From NCBI GenBank assembly GCA_902778625.1, contig CACYYM010000010.1, positions 153,607 to 217,606 of the forward strand: a stretch of DNA of 64,000 nt, given 5' to 3'. A model generated the notes under the pieces. The model worked only from the letters and a program-made list of their open reading frames with translations, did no database searches and was not told the DNA's origin. This DNA comes from an uncultured Bacteroidales bacterium. Its GTDB lineage: Bacteria > Bacteroidota > Bacteroidia > Bacteroidales > Bacteroidaceae. This document shows positions 8,783 through 17,600 of this stretch, in pieces. Both the position numbers and the translations under genes were made by a program. Every line of letters begins with the position of its first letter. The first letter of the stretch is position 1.

Positions 8783-10311
8783 ACAGGACATTATATGGAA
8801 ACCTTATCTTCGAGTTGTCGAAGAAAGGACGCAAGGGTTACTCCCTTCCGCAGGACTATGACCGCACGCACACAACGGCGGAACTTCCCGAAGCACTTCG
8901 CCGCAAGGAAGCTGCCCGCCTGCCCGAGTGCGATGAGCTGACGGTGGTGCGTCACTACACGAACCTCAGCCACAACAACTTCGGCGTGAACGACGGCTTC
9001 TATCCGCTCGGCTCATGCACGATGAAGTACAATCCCGTCATCAACGAAGAGATAGCCGGCATGAAGGCCTTCGCCGGACTGCATCCCCTGCAACCCGCCG
9101 TGACCTGCCAAGGTGCGTTGGAGGTGTATTACAATCTGCAGGAGTCGCTTGCTGAGCTTGCCGGCCTGAGCGAGTTCACGCTGAATCCCTGTGCCGGCGC
9201 ACATGGCGAATTGACTGGTCTGATGGTCATCCGTGCTTATCACGAAAGCCAAGGCGACATCCGCACAAAGGTGCTTATTCCCGACTCGGCACATGGCACG
9301 AACCCAGCCTCTGCAGCAGTCTGCGGCCTGGAAGTCGTCGAGGTGAAGAGCCTGGCTGACGGCACGGTCGATGTTGACCACCTGCGTCAGCTTCTCAGCG
9401 AGATGGGAAGCGAGGTCGCAGCCATGATGATGACCAACCCCAACACGCTTGGCATCTTCGAGCCGCGTGTTCTGGAGATTACCGAGATGGTGCACAAGGC
9501 AGGCGGCCTCATGTACTACGACGGCGCGAACCTCAACGCCTTGCTCGGCGAATGCCGTCCCGGCGACATGGGCTTCGACGTGATGCACATCAACCTGCAC
9601 AAGACATTCTCCACGCCTCATGGTGGCGGCGGCCCTGGCAGCGGCCCAGTCGGTGTACGCAAGGGCTTGGAGCAGTTCCTCCCGACGCCTCGCGTCAAGA
9701 AGGTTGTCGTGAACTACGACCTCCCCGAAGACGGTCCGACCGAATGGGAAGGCTTCATCGTTGACTGGGGAACTGCGTCTGACATCAACAACAGCAATAA
9801 GCCTCTCGGCTCCGTCGGCAATTTCTTCGGCAACTTCGGCGTGATGCTGAAGGCTTACACCTACATCTTGTCGCTCGGCTCAGAGAACATCAAGCACGTT
9901 GGTCCCTTGGCAACGCTCAACGCAAACTACATCAAGGAACGCCTTCGCGACAGTTATCTCTTGCCCATCAGCGGCCTGTGCAAGCACGAGGTGGTCTTCG
10001 ACGGACTCGTTGACAAGAGTTCCGGCGTGACGACAATGGACGTTGCCAAGCGTTTGCTCGACTATGGGTATCATGCTCCGACCATCTATTTCCCGTTGCT
10101 CTTCCATGAAAGTCTCATGATAGAGCCAACCGAGAACGAGAGCAAGGAGACCATCGACGCCTTCATCGACGTGATGCACAAGATTGCGAAGGAAGCCAAG
10201 ACAGATCCCGAACTGGTGAAGACAGCGCCGCACAACACGCCAATCGGCCGTGTGGACGACGTGTTGGCAGCAAAGAATCCTATAACAACCTACTGGAAAA
10301 GCAAAGAATGA
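8779..10311 (+). CDS. gcvPB: Glycine dehydrogenase (decarboxylating) subunit 2
   Basis: Carries the pyridoxal phosphate lysine of the split P protein: Lys275 in INLHKTFSTPHGGGGPG. The blocks PLGSCTMKYNP and DSAHGTNPASA are also conserved. It overlaps gcvPA upstream and lpdA downstream by 4 bp each. At 510 residues it is slightly longer than the common 480-490. Confidence 0.96.
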   Translation: MNRTLYGNLIFELSKKGRKGYSLPQDYDRTHTTAELPEALRRKEAARLPECDELTVVRHYTNLSHNNFGVNDGFYPLGSCTMKYNPVINEEIAGMKAFAGLHPLQPAVTCQGALEVYYNLQESLAELAGLSEFTLNPCAGAHGELTGLMVIRAYHESQGDIRTKVLIPDSAHGTNPASAAVCGLEVVEVKSLADGTVDVDHLRQLLSEMGSEVAAMMMTNPNTLGIFEPRVLEITEMVHKAGGLMYYDGANLNALLGECRPGDMGFDVMHINLHKTFSTPHGGGGPGSGPVGVRKGLEQFLPTPRVKKVVVNYDLPEDGPTEWEGFIVDWGTASDINNSNKPLGSVGNFFGNFGVMLKAYTYILSLGSENIKHVGPLATLNANYIKERLRDSYLLPISGLCKHEVVFDGLVDKSSGVTTMDVAKRLLDYGYHAPTIYFPLLFHESLMIEPTENESKETIDAFIDVMHKIAKEAKTDPELVKTAPHNTPIGRVDDVLAAKNPITTYWKSKE

Positions 10312-11558
10312 CTGACCTTATAATCATCGGAGCCGGCCCTGGAGGCTACAAGGCAGCGGTTTATGCGGCCAGGCACGGACTCAAGGTTACCGTGTTCGAG
10401 GACGTACACGTGGGCGGCACATGCCTCAACGTGGGCTGCATCCCGACGAAGACCTACGTGCATTCCGCAACGTTTGCTGAAGCCACAGAGCGTCAGCCAC
10501 AAGTCGTAGAAGCCCTGCGAGGTGGCATCGAGACACTTCTCTCCCACCCCAACATCACGCTGATTCGCGAGAAGGGCGTCTTCATCAATGCCAATACGGT
10601 GAGCGGCGTGACGGCAAAGCACATCATCGTCGCCACAGGTAGCAGCGCAAAGATGCTGCCCATCCCTGGTGCCGACGGACAGAACGTCGGCTCTTCCACC
10701 GAGTTGCTCGGCCTGAAGGAACTGCCCAAACGGCTCTGCATCATAGGCGCTGGCGTCATCGGCATGGAGTTCGCGAGCGTCTTCCAACGCTTCGGCTCAG
10801 AGGTGACCGTCGTGGAGTACCTCAAGGAGTGCCTGCCCATGGTGGATGGCGATATTGCCAAGCGCCTGCGCAAACTCCTGGAGAAGCGCGGCATCACCTT
10901 CTACATGGGGGCTGGCGTGAAGAGCATCGACGGCTCGACAGTCCTGTTTGAGCAGAAAGGCAAGGAGGTGAGCGTGGAGGCCGATTACGTGCTGATGGCA
11001 ACGGGCCGCAAGCCGAACGTGTCGCCGGACTTCGCCAATGCAGGTTTCAACTACGACGAGCGCAAGGGCATCGCCGTGGACGAGAACTTCAAGACCAGCG
11101 TGAAGGGCATCTATGCCATCGGCGACGTCAACGGACGACAGATGCTGGCCCATGCGGCAGAGATGCAGGGCATACACGTCGTGAACCGCATCCTCGGCAT
11201 CGAGGACAAGATACGTTTCGACTTCATGCCTGCCGCTATCTTCACCGAGCCTGAGGCCGCTTGCGTCGGTCCCACGGAAGATCAACTGAAGGAACAGGGC
11301 GTGCCGTTCGAGTGCCACAAGAGTTTCTACCGCGCCAACGGCAAAGCTCTGGCGATGAACGAGACCGAGGGAATGGTGAAGCTGTGCTGCGAGCCCGAGG
11401 AAGGCAAGTTGCTCAGCGCACACGTCTTCGGCGCGCATGCCGCCGACATCGTGCAGGAAGTGACGGCCTACATCACGCTCGGGGCAACGCTCCGGCAGTT
11501 GCGCGAGACCGTCCACATCCATCCCACCCTCTCCGAAGTGCTGATTGAAGTGAACTGA
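10308..11558 (+). CDS. lpdA: Dihydrolipoyl dehydrogenase
   Basis: FAD enzyme reoxidising dihydrolipoyl GcvH with NAD+. The FAD motif IIGAGPGGY is at the N-terminus, the redox pair is Cys39/Cys44 in GGTCLNVGCIPTK, the NAD motif is IIGAGVIGME, and the His-Glu pair is His405/Glu410 in HPTLSE. Its 416 residues are fewer than the usual 450-470; the shortage lies mainly between the redox motif and the NAD domain. The 4-bp overlap with gcvPB suggests it is dedicated to glycine cleavage rather than to a 2-oxoacid dehydrogenase. Confidence 0.94.
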   Translation: MTDLIIIGAGPGGYKAAVYAARHGLKVTVFEDVHVGGTCLNVGCIPTKTYVHSATFAEATERQPQVVEALRGGIETLLSHPNITLIREKGVFINANTVSGVTAKHIIVATGSSAKMLPIPGADGQNVGSSTELLGLKELPKRLCIIGAGVIGMEFASVFQRFGSEVTVVEYLKECLPMVDGDIAKRLRKLLEKRGITFYMGAGVKSIDGSTVLFEQKGKEVSVEADYVLMATGRKPNVSPDFANAGFNYDERKGIAVDENFKTSVKGIYAIGDVNGRQMLAHAAEMQGIHVVNRILGIEDKIRFDFMPAAIFTEPEAACVGPTEDQLKEQGVPFECHKSFYRANGKALAMNETEGMVKLCCEPEEGKLLSAHVFGAHAADIVQEVTAYITLGATLRQLRETVHIHPTLSEVLIEVN

Positions 11559-11596
11559 CGACCCGTCTCTACAATCGCTCCTGCGAGCATCAACAC

Positions 11597-11637
11597 AATC
11601 CGCGTACTACGATACCCATCGAGGCACGCGGATTTTC
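11597..11637 (+). terminator. Possible terminator of the lplA-gcv-lpdA operon
   Basis: AATCCGCGT (11597-11605) and ACGCGGATT (11626-11634) form a 9-bp stem with a 20-base loop, followed by TTCCTT. The loop is long and the T run short, so this is a weak candidate. The rest of 11559-11873 holds the opposing terminator and no convincing gene. Confidence 0.4.
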
Positions 11638-11801
11638 CTTGCCCGTCCTGTCGCGCCAGCCAACATGGCACGAGATGCTCTTTGCCTTTACGTGTATAAA
11701 CAACAAACTTTCCACGCCAAGTTGATCGCTTCGTCGCCATGCAGCAACAAAACAGACGCGGGAAGTCTGGTTCCGACTGACGACAAATCGGGTAAAATGA
11801 C

Positions 11802-11840
11802 AAGTAAAAAAGAAGAGTCCGACGCATTACATCGGACTCT
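11802..11840 (-). terminator. Rho-independent terminator of the threonine dehydrogenase gene
   Basis: AGAGTCCGA and TCGGACTCT (11814-11822, 11832-11840) form a perfect 9-bp stem. Read leftward it is followed by TCTTCTTTTTTACTTG, a good T tract. It lies 34 bp past the stop codon. Confidence 0.85.
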
Positions 11841-11873
11841 CAACTATTTAGCGATTATTATTGATATAGCAGC

Positions 11874-12827
11874 TTAAAGGAGTTTCTTTGCCAGCTTCTC
11901 GAGCATGTCCTTCGTCATTGCGTCGAGGTCGAACTTGTGTTCCCAATCCCATTCCTGACGAGCGCAAGAGTCGTCCATCATGTTGGGCCACGACTCGGCA
12001 ATAGATTGTTTCAAGGGATCGACGTCATAGACCATCTCAAACTCCGGCTTATACTTCTTGATGTTCTGGTAGATCATCTCAGGGTCGAAACTCATAGCAG
12101 CGATGTTGAAGCCGTTGCGATGCACGAGGCGGCTTGGGTCGGCCTCCATCAGCATTGTTGCTGCGTGCAGGGCATCGGGCATATACATCATGTCCATGTG
12201 CGTGCCGGCCTTGATGGGACAAGTGAAGCGTTCACCACGAACAGCGTAGTAGTAAATGTCAACAGCGTAGTCGGTGGTGCCACCGCCTGGAGGTGTGACA
12301 TAGGAGATGATGCCGGGGAAGCGGACGCTGCGTGTGTCGACGCCGTACTTGTGGAAGTACCAGTCGCTCAGCAGTTCAGTCGTCACCTTCGACACGCCGT
12401 AGATGGTGCGCGGACGCTGCACGGTGTCCTGGGGTGTCATATCGTGGGGCGTCTCGAGACCAAACGAGCCAATCGAGCTGGGAGTAAACACCGCGCACTT
12501 GTTCTCGCGAGCAATCTCGAGGATGTTCCACAGGCCGTCTATGCCGATGTTCCATGCCAAGCGAGGCTTCGACTCTGCCACAACAGACAGTAAGGCCGCG
12601 AGGTTGTAGATGGCGTCGATGTTGTACTTCTTCACCGCATCAGCAATGCTCTCTGCCTTAATCACGTCAGCCAGAGCACATGGTCCGCTCTCAAGCAATT
12701 CACCCTTAGGCTCGGCTCCAGGAATGTAGCCTGCCACAACGTGTTCGTTTCCGTAAAGACTTCTAAGGTGCATAGTTAGCTCAGAACCTATCTGTCCTGT
12801 TGAGCCGATAATCAGTATGTTCTTCAT
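11874..12827 (-). CDS. L-threonine 3-dehydrogenase, short-chain (epimerase-like) type
   Basis: Probably oxidises L-threonine to 2-amino-3-ketobutyrate with NAD+. The Rossmann motif GSTGQIGSEL is at the N-terminus and the YxxxK pair is in IYGVSKVTTELL. The blocks NLAALLS and SIGSFG and the GGGTTDYAVDIYY region resemble the SDR-type threonine dehydrogenases rather than sugar epimerases. The neighbour kbl, divergent across 154 bp, supports the assignment because Kbl uses the product. ATG 12827 is chosen: the upstream ATG at 12863 lies inside the -7 box. The protein has 317 residues. Confidence 0.85.
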   Translation of the reverse strand: MKNILIIGSTGQIGSELTMHLRSLYGNEHVVAGYIPGAEPKGELLESGPCALADVIKAESIADAVKKYNIDAIYNLAALLSVVAESKPRLAWNIGIDGLWNILEIARENKCAVFTPSSIGSFGLETPHDMTPQDTVQRPRTIYGVSKVTTELLSDWYFHKYGVDTRSVRFPGIISYVTPPGGGTTDYAVDIYYYAVRGERFTCPIKAGTHMDMMYMPDALHAATMLMEADPSRLVHRNGFNIAAMSFDPEMIYQNIKKYKPEFEMVYDVDPLKQSIAESWPNMMDDSCARQEWDWEHKFDLDAMTKDMLEKLAKKLL

Positions 12828-12860
12828 TGTAGATAAAGTTGTTTTTTGTTTTAGCGACCA

Positions 12861-12868
12861 CAAAGTTA
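12861..12868 (-). promoter_or_regulatory. -7 box of the threonine dehydrogenase gene
   Basis: Read leftward this is TAACTTTG, 33 bp upstream of ATG 12827, and it excludes the more distal start codon. Confidence 0.7.
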
Positions 12869-12912
12869 CAAATTAATTCATAATTAAGAAAGAAGTATTG
12901 AGAATAATTTTG

Positions 12913-12920
12913 TATCTTTG
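12913..12920 (+). promoter_or_regulatory. -7 box of kbl
   Basis: TATCTTTG matches TAnnTTTG, 61 bp before the kbl ATG. The two divergent promoters are about 45 bp apart and could share a regulator. Confidence 0.7.
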
Positions 12921-12981
12921 CACTACAAATGACACAAAACATCATTACACACTAACCTATTAACCTTATAACCTTATATCT

Positions 12982-14169
12982 ATGTACGGTAAAATGAAAG
13001 AACATCTCAGCCAGACGCTCGCTGAGATTCGTGAAGCTGGCCTTTACAAGGAAGAGCGCCTCATCGAAAGTCCTCAGAAGGCTGCCATCCAAGTCAAGGG
13101 AAAGGAAGTCCTGAACTTCTGTGCCAACAACTATCTTGGCCTCTCCGACCATCCGCGCCTCATCGAGGGCGCAACGAAGATGATGCAGGAGCGCGGCTTC
13201 GGCATGTCGAGCGTCCGCTTCATCTGCGGCACACAAGACATCCACAAGCAGCTCGAGGCTGCCATCAGCGACTATTTCAAGACCGAAGACACCATCCTCT
13301 ATGCTGCTTGCTTCGATGCTAACGGCGGTGTGTTCGAACCGCTCTTCACGGAGGAGGATGCCATCATCAGCGATGCCCTCAACCACGCCAGCATCATCGA
13401 CGGCGTGCGCCTCTGCAAGGCAAAGCGCTATCGCTACGCCAACGCCAACATGGAAGAGCTGGAGAAGTGCCTGCAAGAAGCACAGGCACAGCGCTTCCGC
13501 ATCATCGTGACCGACGGCGTCTTCTCCATGGACGGCAATGTCGCTCCGATGGACAAGATTTGCGACCTCGCTGAGAAATATGACGCACTGGTGATGGTGG
13601 ACGAGAGCCACTCGGCTGGTGTTGTAGGCAAGACAGGTCACGGCGTAAGCGAACTGACCGACACCTACGGACGCGTCGATATCTATACGGGAACTTTGGG
13701 CAAAGCATTCGGCGGCGCTTTGGGCGGCTTCACGACTGGCCGCAAGGAGATTATCGACCTGCTGCGTCAGCGCTCACGTCCCTATCTGTTCTCCAACTCA
13801 CTTGCCCCCTGCATCATCGGCGCTTCGCTTGAGGTCTTCAAGATGCTCAAGGAATCGAACGAGCTGCACGACCGCTTGGTTGAGAACGTCAACTACTTCC
13901 GCGACAAGATGATGGCAGCAGGCTTCGACATCAAGCCCACACAGAGCGCCATCTGCGCCGTAATGCTCTACGACGCCAAGCTCTCGCAAGTCTTCGCTGC
14001 CAAGATGCAGGAGGAAGGCATCTACGTCACCGGCTTCTACTATCCCGTTGTGCCGAAGGGCGAGGCCCGCATCCGTGTTCAGCTCTCCGCAGGCCACAAG
14101 CGCGAGCATCTCGACAAGTGCATTGCCGCCTTCATCAAGGTCGGCAAGGAGCTCGGCGTGCTAAAGTAA
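12982..14169 (+). CDS. kbl: 2-amino-3-ketobutyrate CoA ligase (glycine C-acetyltransferase)
   Basis: PLP enzyme cleaving 2-amino-3-ketobutyrate with CoA to glycine and acetyl-CoA. Lys241 in GTLGKAFGGALGG is the PLP lysine; DESHSAGV and NNYLGLSDHPRL are the usual alpha-oxoamine synthase blocks. Its 395 residues match Kbl closely. The acceptor amino acid could differ in this enzyme family, but the divergent threonine dehydrogenase makes the threonine route likely. Its product, glycine, is the substrate of the cleavage system encoded just upstream. Confidence 0.93.
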   Translation: MYGKMKEHLSQTLAEIREAGLYKEERLIESPQKAAIQVKGKEVLNFCANNYLGLSDHPRLIEGATKMMQERGFGMSSVRFICGTQDIHKQLEAAISDYFKTEDTILYAACFDANGGVFEPLFTEEDAIISDALNHASIIDGVRLCKAKRYRYANANMEELEKCLQEAQAQRFRIIVTDGVFSMDGNVAPMDKICDLAEKYDALVMVDESHSAGVVGKTGHGVSELTDTYGRVDIYTGTLGKAFGGALGGFTTGRKEIIDLLRQRSRPYLFSNSLAPCIIGASLEVFKMLKESNELHDRLVENVNYFRDKMMAAGFDIKPTQSAICAVMLYDAKLSQVFAAKMQEEGIYVTGFYYPVVPKGEARIRVQLSAGHKREHLDKCIAAFIKVGKELGVLK

Positions 14170-14256
14170 GAGATTCGGCACGCCAAGGTTCTCCTTGTGG
14201 CGTGCTGAAGTAAGAGATTCGGCACGCCAAGGTTTTCCCTGCGGCGTGCTGAAGTA
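14167..14256. repeat. 22-bp-period array of alternating orientation (2 x 44 bp)
   Basis: Cores GCACGC (14178), GCGTGC (14200), GCACGC (14222) and GCGTGC (14244) are 22 bp apart and alternate in strand sense. Neighbouring units therefore pair (GGCACGCCAAGG with CCTTGTGGCGTGC) into a hairpin, and the hairpin is present twice as a 44-bp tandem repeat. The array begins at the kbl stop codon, before the terminator. Confidence 0.85.
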
Positions 14257-14278
14257 AGAACCACATCACACAAACATA

Positions 14279-14321
14279 AAAGAGGAGCCTTTCGCAATGA
14301 AGGGCTCCTCTTCGTTTTTTT
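14279..14321 (+). terminator. Rho-independent terminator of kbl
   Basis: AGAGGAGCCTTTC (14281-14293) pairs with GAAGGGCTCCTCT (14299-14311) apart from one mismatch, with a 5-base loop, and TTCGTTTTTTT follows. Confidence 0.9.
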
Positions 14322-14343
14322 CATGACCCAATGGTCAATTGAA

Positions 14344-14520
14344 TTACCACTCCTCGTCCCAGATGGACTTGCTTCCCTTTGTCAGGATTTGACTATCATC
14401 AGTGATGGTATCATCATCAGTACCAGTACTATTAGTATAAATATCCAATGACTCTGCCATCATCTGTACTGTACCGAGCTGAACGGTCAGCGCTGCAGGA
14501 GAAATATATGTCTTTTTCAT
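14344..14520 (-). CDS. 58-residue orphan peptide of Prevotella-like type
   Basis: Begins MKKTYISPAALTVQL and ends KSIWDEEW. The pattern is a short basic start with K-x-Y-x-x-P, a V-rich strand, MMAESLDI, an acidic Thr/Asp-rich middle (TGTDDDTITDD) and an acidic W-D-E-E-W tail. From memory, many Prevotella genomes carry families of such peptides, often without annotation; their function is not known to me. It is the only small gene in the gap after the large surface protein (136 bp upstream, same strand), so the two may be co-transcribed. There is no GG or Cys-rich leader typical of known bacteriocins. Alternative: chance reading frame, but the composition argues against this. Confidence 0.6.
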   Translation of the reverse strand: MKKTYISPAALTVQLGTVQMMAESLDIYTNSTGTDDDTITDDSQILTKGSKSIWDEEW

Positions 14521-14656
14521 CTTTGTTTTCTTGTTTAAAGTCCTTAGAGTCCCTAAAGTTCTTAGTGACCCTAAGGTCTTTGTTATTTATTTCAGTATCT
14601 TGGCTTTGCCGAGATTGCTCACGCTCGATAAAGCATGAGCAAACTCAGCTTTATTC

Positions 14657-17600
14657 TCACTTAACCGCAATCTTCTTTCCGTTCACGATGTTGATACCCT
14701 TCTGCATCTTGTTGATGCGCTGACCAGCAAGGTTGAAGATGGGGCCATTGACCATTGAAGATTGACCATTGACTATTTCGATAGCTGTTGCATCATCCTC
14801 GAAGGTGAAGACCTTAATAGGGTTGCTGCCAGTGTATTCAAGGTAAGCCTTACCTTCAGGAATAGTAACGCTTGCTGCTACAGGATAGAAGCCAACGACT
14901 GCAGGATCACCTTTCTGTGCAAGAGCATAGATGCCTTCGCCGCCAGTAACAGAGCCGTTAGAACCGCTGAGGCTGTTGCTTGCTGCCTTGCTTGCACCAG
15001 TAGTGGGCATGAAGTTGAAGAGACCTGCATCAGTTCCTTCAGCCAACTTTAGAACAACAGGCTCGCTTGCAGCAATCTTGTTTTCAATGGCAACGAGAGA
15101 GAGGCTTGTTCCATTTACGACACCAGCGTATGCTTCAATGCCAGAGGGAATCTCCACATCAGAGTAAACATTATACATAGTAGAGTAACCAGCCGCACCA
15201 ATCTGAGCAACAAAGCCATGATCGGAAGCTAAGTTAGGATATGCATCGCTGCTCAAGTTCTGACGGAAACCAAAGCCAAGCTTTGCGCAAAGTTCGCCGG
15301 ATGTAACTTTGCTGGCATCTGTGGAAATGATGCTGGCATTGTCACTATCCGATAATGTCGTGCTATAGCAATTGGTGTATGTACCATTTGAAGTACGAAC
15401 AAAGTTGCCTTGTGTAGCACCCGTAACACTTCCAGAATTATATACATTCTTGAAAACAGAGCTGGAATTTCCCTGGCATGCACATATTGTTGAAACATCA
15501 CCTGAGCCTGAAACATCGCCTATGTTGTACACATTTTCGATATTCAATGTACATTGATATCCCCAGTTGTTTGCTACGATAGCTGCTGTTTCGCCAGAAT
15601 TACCTTGAATAGTAGCCTCGTTACCACAGTTCTGGATTGTTACGACACCGCCACCGATTGCTTCTGCAATAATACCGGCTGTCTTGCTATCAGCATTCTT
15701 TACAGAGCCAGTAACGACAAGGTTCTTAACAGTTACACCGCCTGTGGCAATGCTTATGAAGCCTTGACCATATGCGTTGGCATCGATGTTGAGATTAACT
15801 TTATGGCCTGAGCCGTCAAATGTGCCTTGATACCTATTGGCACCATTGCCTATAGGAGTATAGGTTACACTGCTCATATCCACATCAGCAGTTAGCTTGC
15901 CATTGATGGTAGTATTGCCTGCGTTCACCATAGCAGAGAACCAAACCAAATCGTCAGAAGAAGACAAGTGCAAGAAGTTATCCGCATCAGGAGAAATATG
16001 ATCCGGTATTACCTCATCACAATAAGTACAGAAACCTTTCGTATTGTTTGTGTGTGATGTGAAGTTACCTGTTATATTTTCTGTGTTCGAGTATGCCAGA
16101 CTCTCCACAGTATTTGGACAAGAATAATTTCCATTCTGATAGACAACAGCACCCTCTTTTGCGAATGGCATGGGATAAGCATCTGTACCGAGAAGCTGCC
16201 ACCAACCTACTGTGTAGGCAAGCTTACCGCCAGCGATGTCAGTAGTATTAAGTCCAGAGTTATTACCCTGAGTCTTGTCATCTGTATCAGAGAGGTCGAT
16301 GAGGTTCGTCACATCACCAATGTTGTGACGGCCGATGTTGCCGCCTTCGTGACCATTGACCGTACCGAGGTTAACGAAGTTCTCAATCTTCGAACCGCCT
16401 CCTACTCCCAAATAGCAGCAGAGAGCACCAGCATAGGGATGTTCGTTCTTAGCTGTGATGGTGCCAGTGTTCAGCACATTCTTGATAATGATAGTTGGAC
16501 TGCCACCTTCGTGACCACCAAAGATACCGCCTGCATCCTGATGCTCTGCTGTAATGGTTGCTTCGTTGATGACATTCTCAATGGTGATGGTACCGCCTTC
16601 GACTTGATAGGAGCCGGTAATGCCACCTATACGGTTGTAGCCGTGGATGGTGCAACTCTTGTCCATGATGAGGTTCATAATCGTTGTGGTACCATTGCCG
16701 CGCAGGAAACCGAAGAAGCCGATGTTGCTGTCAGAGGGACGCTCGATAATCATATTCTTGATGCGGAAGCCCTGACCGTCAAAAATACCGTTATATTTCT
16801 TCCCTGTATTGGGGCCAATGGGGCTGTGAAGGTTTTCTATGTTGAGGAAGTCTATGTCATTCATCAACTTACCATTTATTGTAGTATTTCCTGCTGCAAC
16901 AGATGCACCAAACCATTCCACGTTGCCTGCGTTCTTCAGTTCATACCAGCCGTCAACAAGGGTCGGTTCTTGGAACTGAGTGTGACAGAAAGTACACATG
17001 CCAATCTCGTCGGAGATGTCGTGAGGAATCTGGACGATGCCATCGGGGCCTTCATTATTATATAATGTACCGGGAGCAGAAGTTCCGTCGCAGTACAACT
17101 GACCATGAGCATAGACTTGAGCGCCGTCGGCAACGGGAAGAGGATACTCCTGTGTGCCATCCAGAGTCTGAGTCCAGGCGATTTCGCTCTGGTCGCCATT
17201 CAATCTGTAGCAGAGCTCGCCGGAAGTCAGCATCTCGTCTGTGATGACTGCGCCCTGTCCGCCGTTCTTGTCATAGACATTTGTCACGGTTACCGTGCCA
17301 CGATATGTGTTGTCTGAATTGCTGATTCCGGTGACGCTACCGATATTCCAGCAATTGGTGATGATGTTGCCTGAGTTGCTGCCAATCCAGCCGGTAAGGG
17401 CTGCGGATTCTGTTGTTGCAGAAACATTACCGGTGTTGCCGCAATTAATCATTCTGATGGTAGCCTTGCTGCTGGTGTTAGCGCCATGAATGCCACCGCA
17501 GTTCTTGTTGCCTGTGCTTGTGACGTCAGCAAAGTTCATACACGACTCGATGTTCAATGCCACGGCGCAATTGTTTGCTTGGCTCACGATACCGGCAGCA

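Noticed and set aside
11665..11877. A 70-codon open frame after lpdA
   Set aside because: It runs through the opposing terminator hairpin and has no ribosome-binding or promoter signal.
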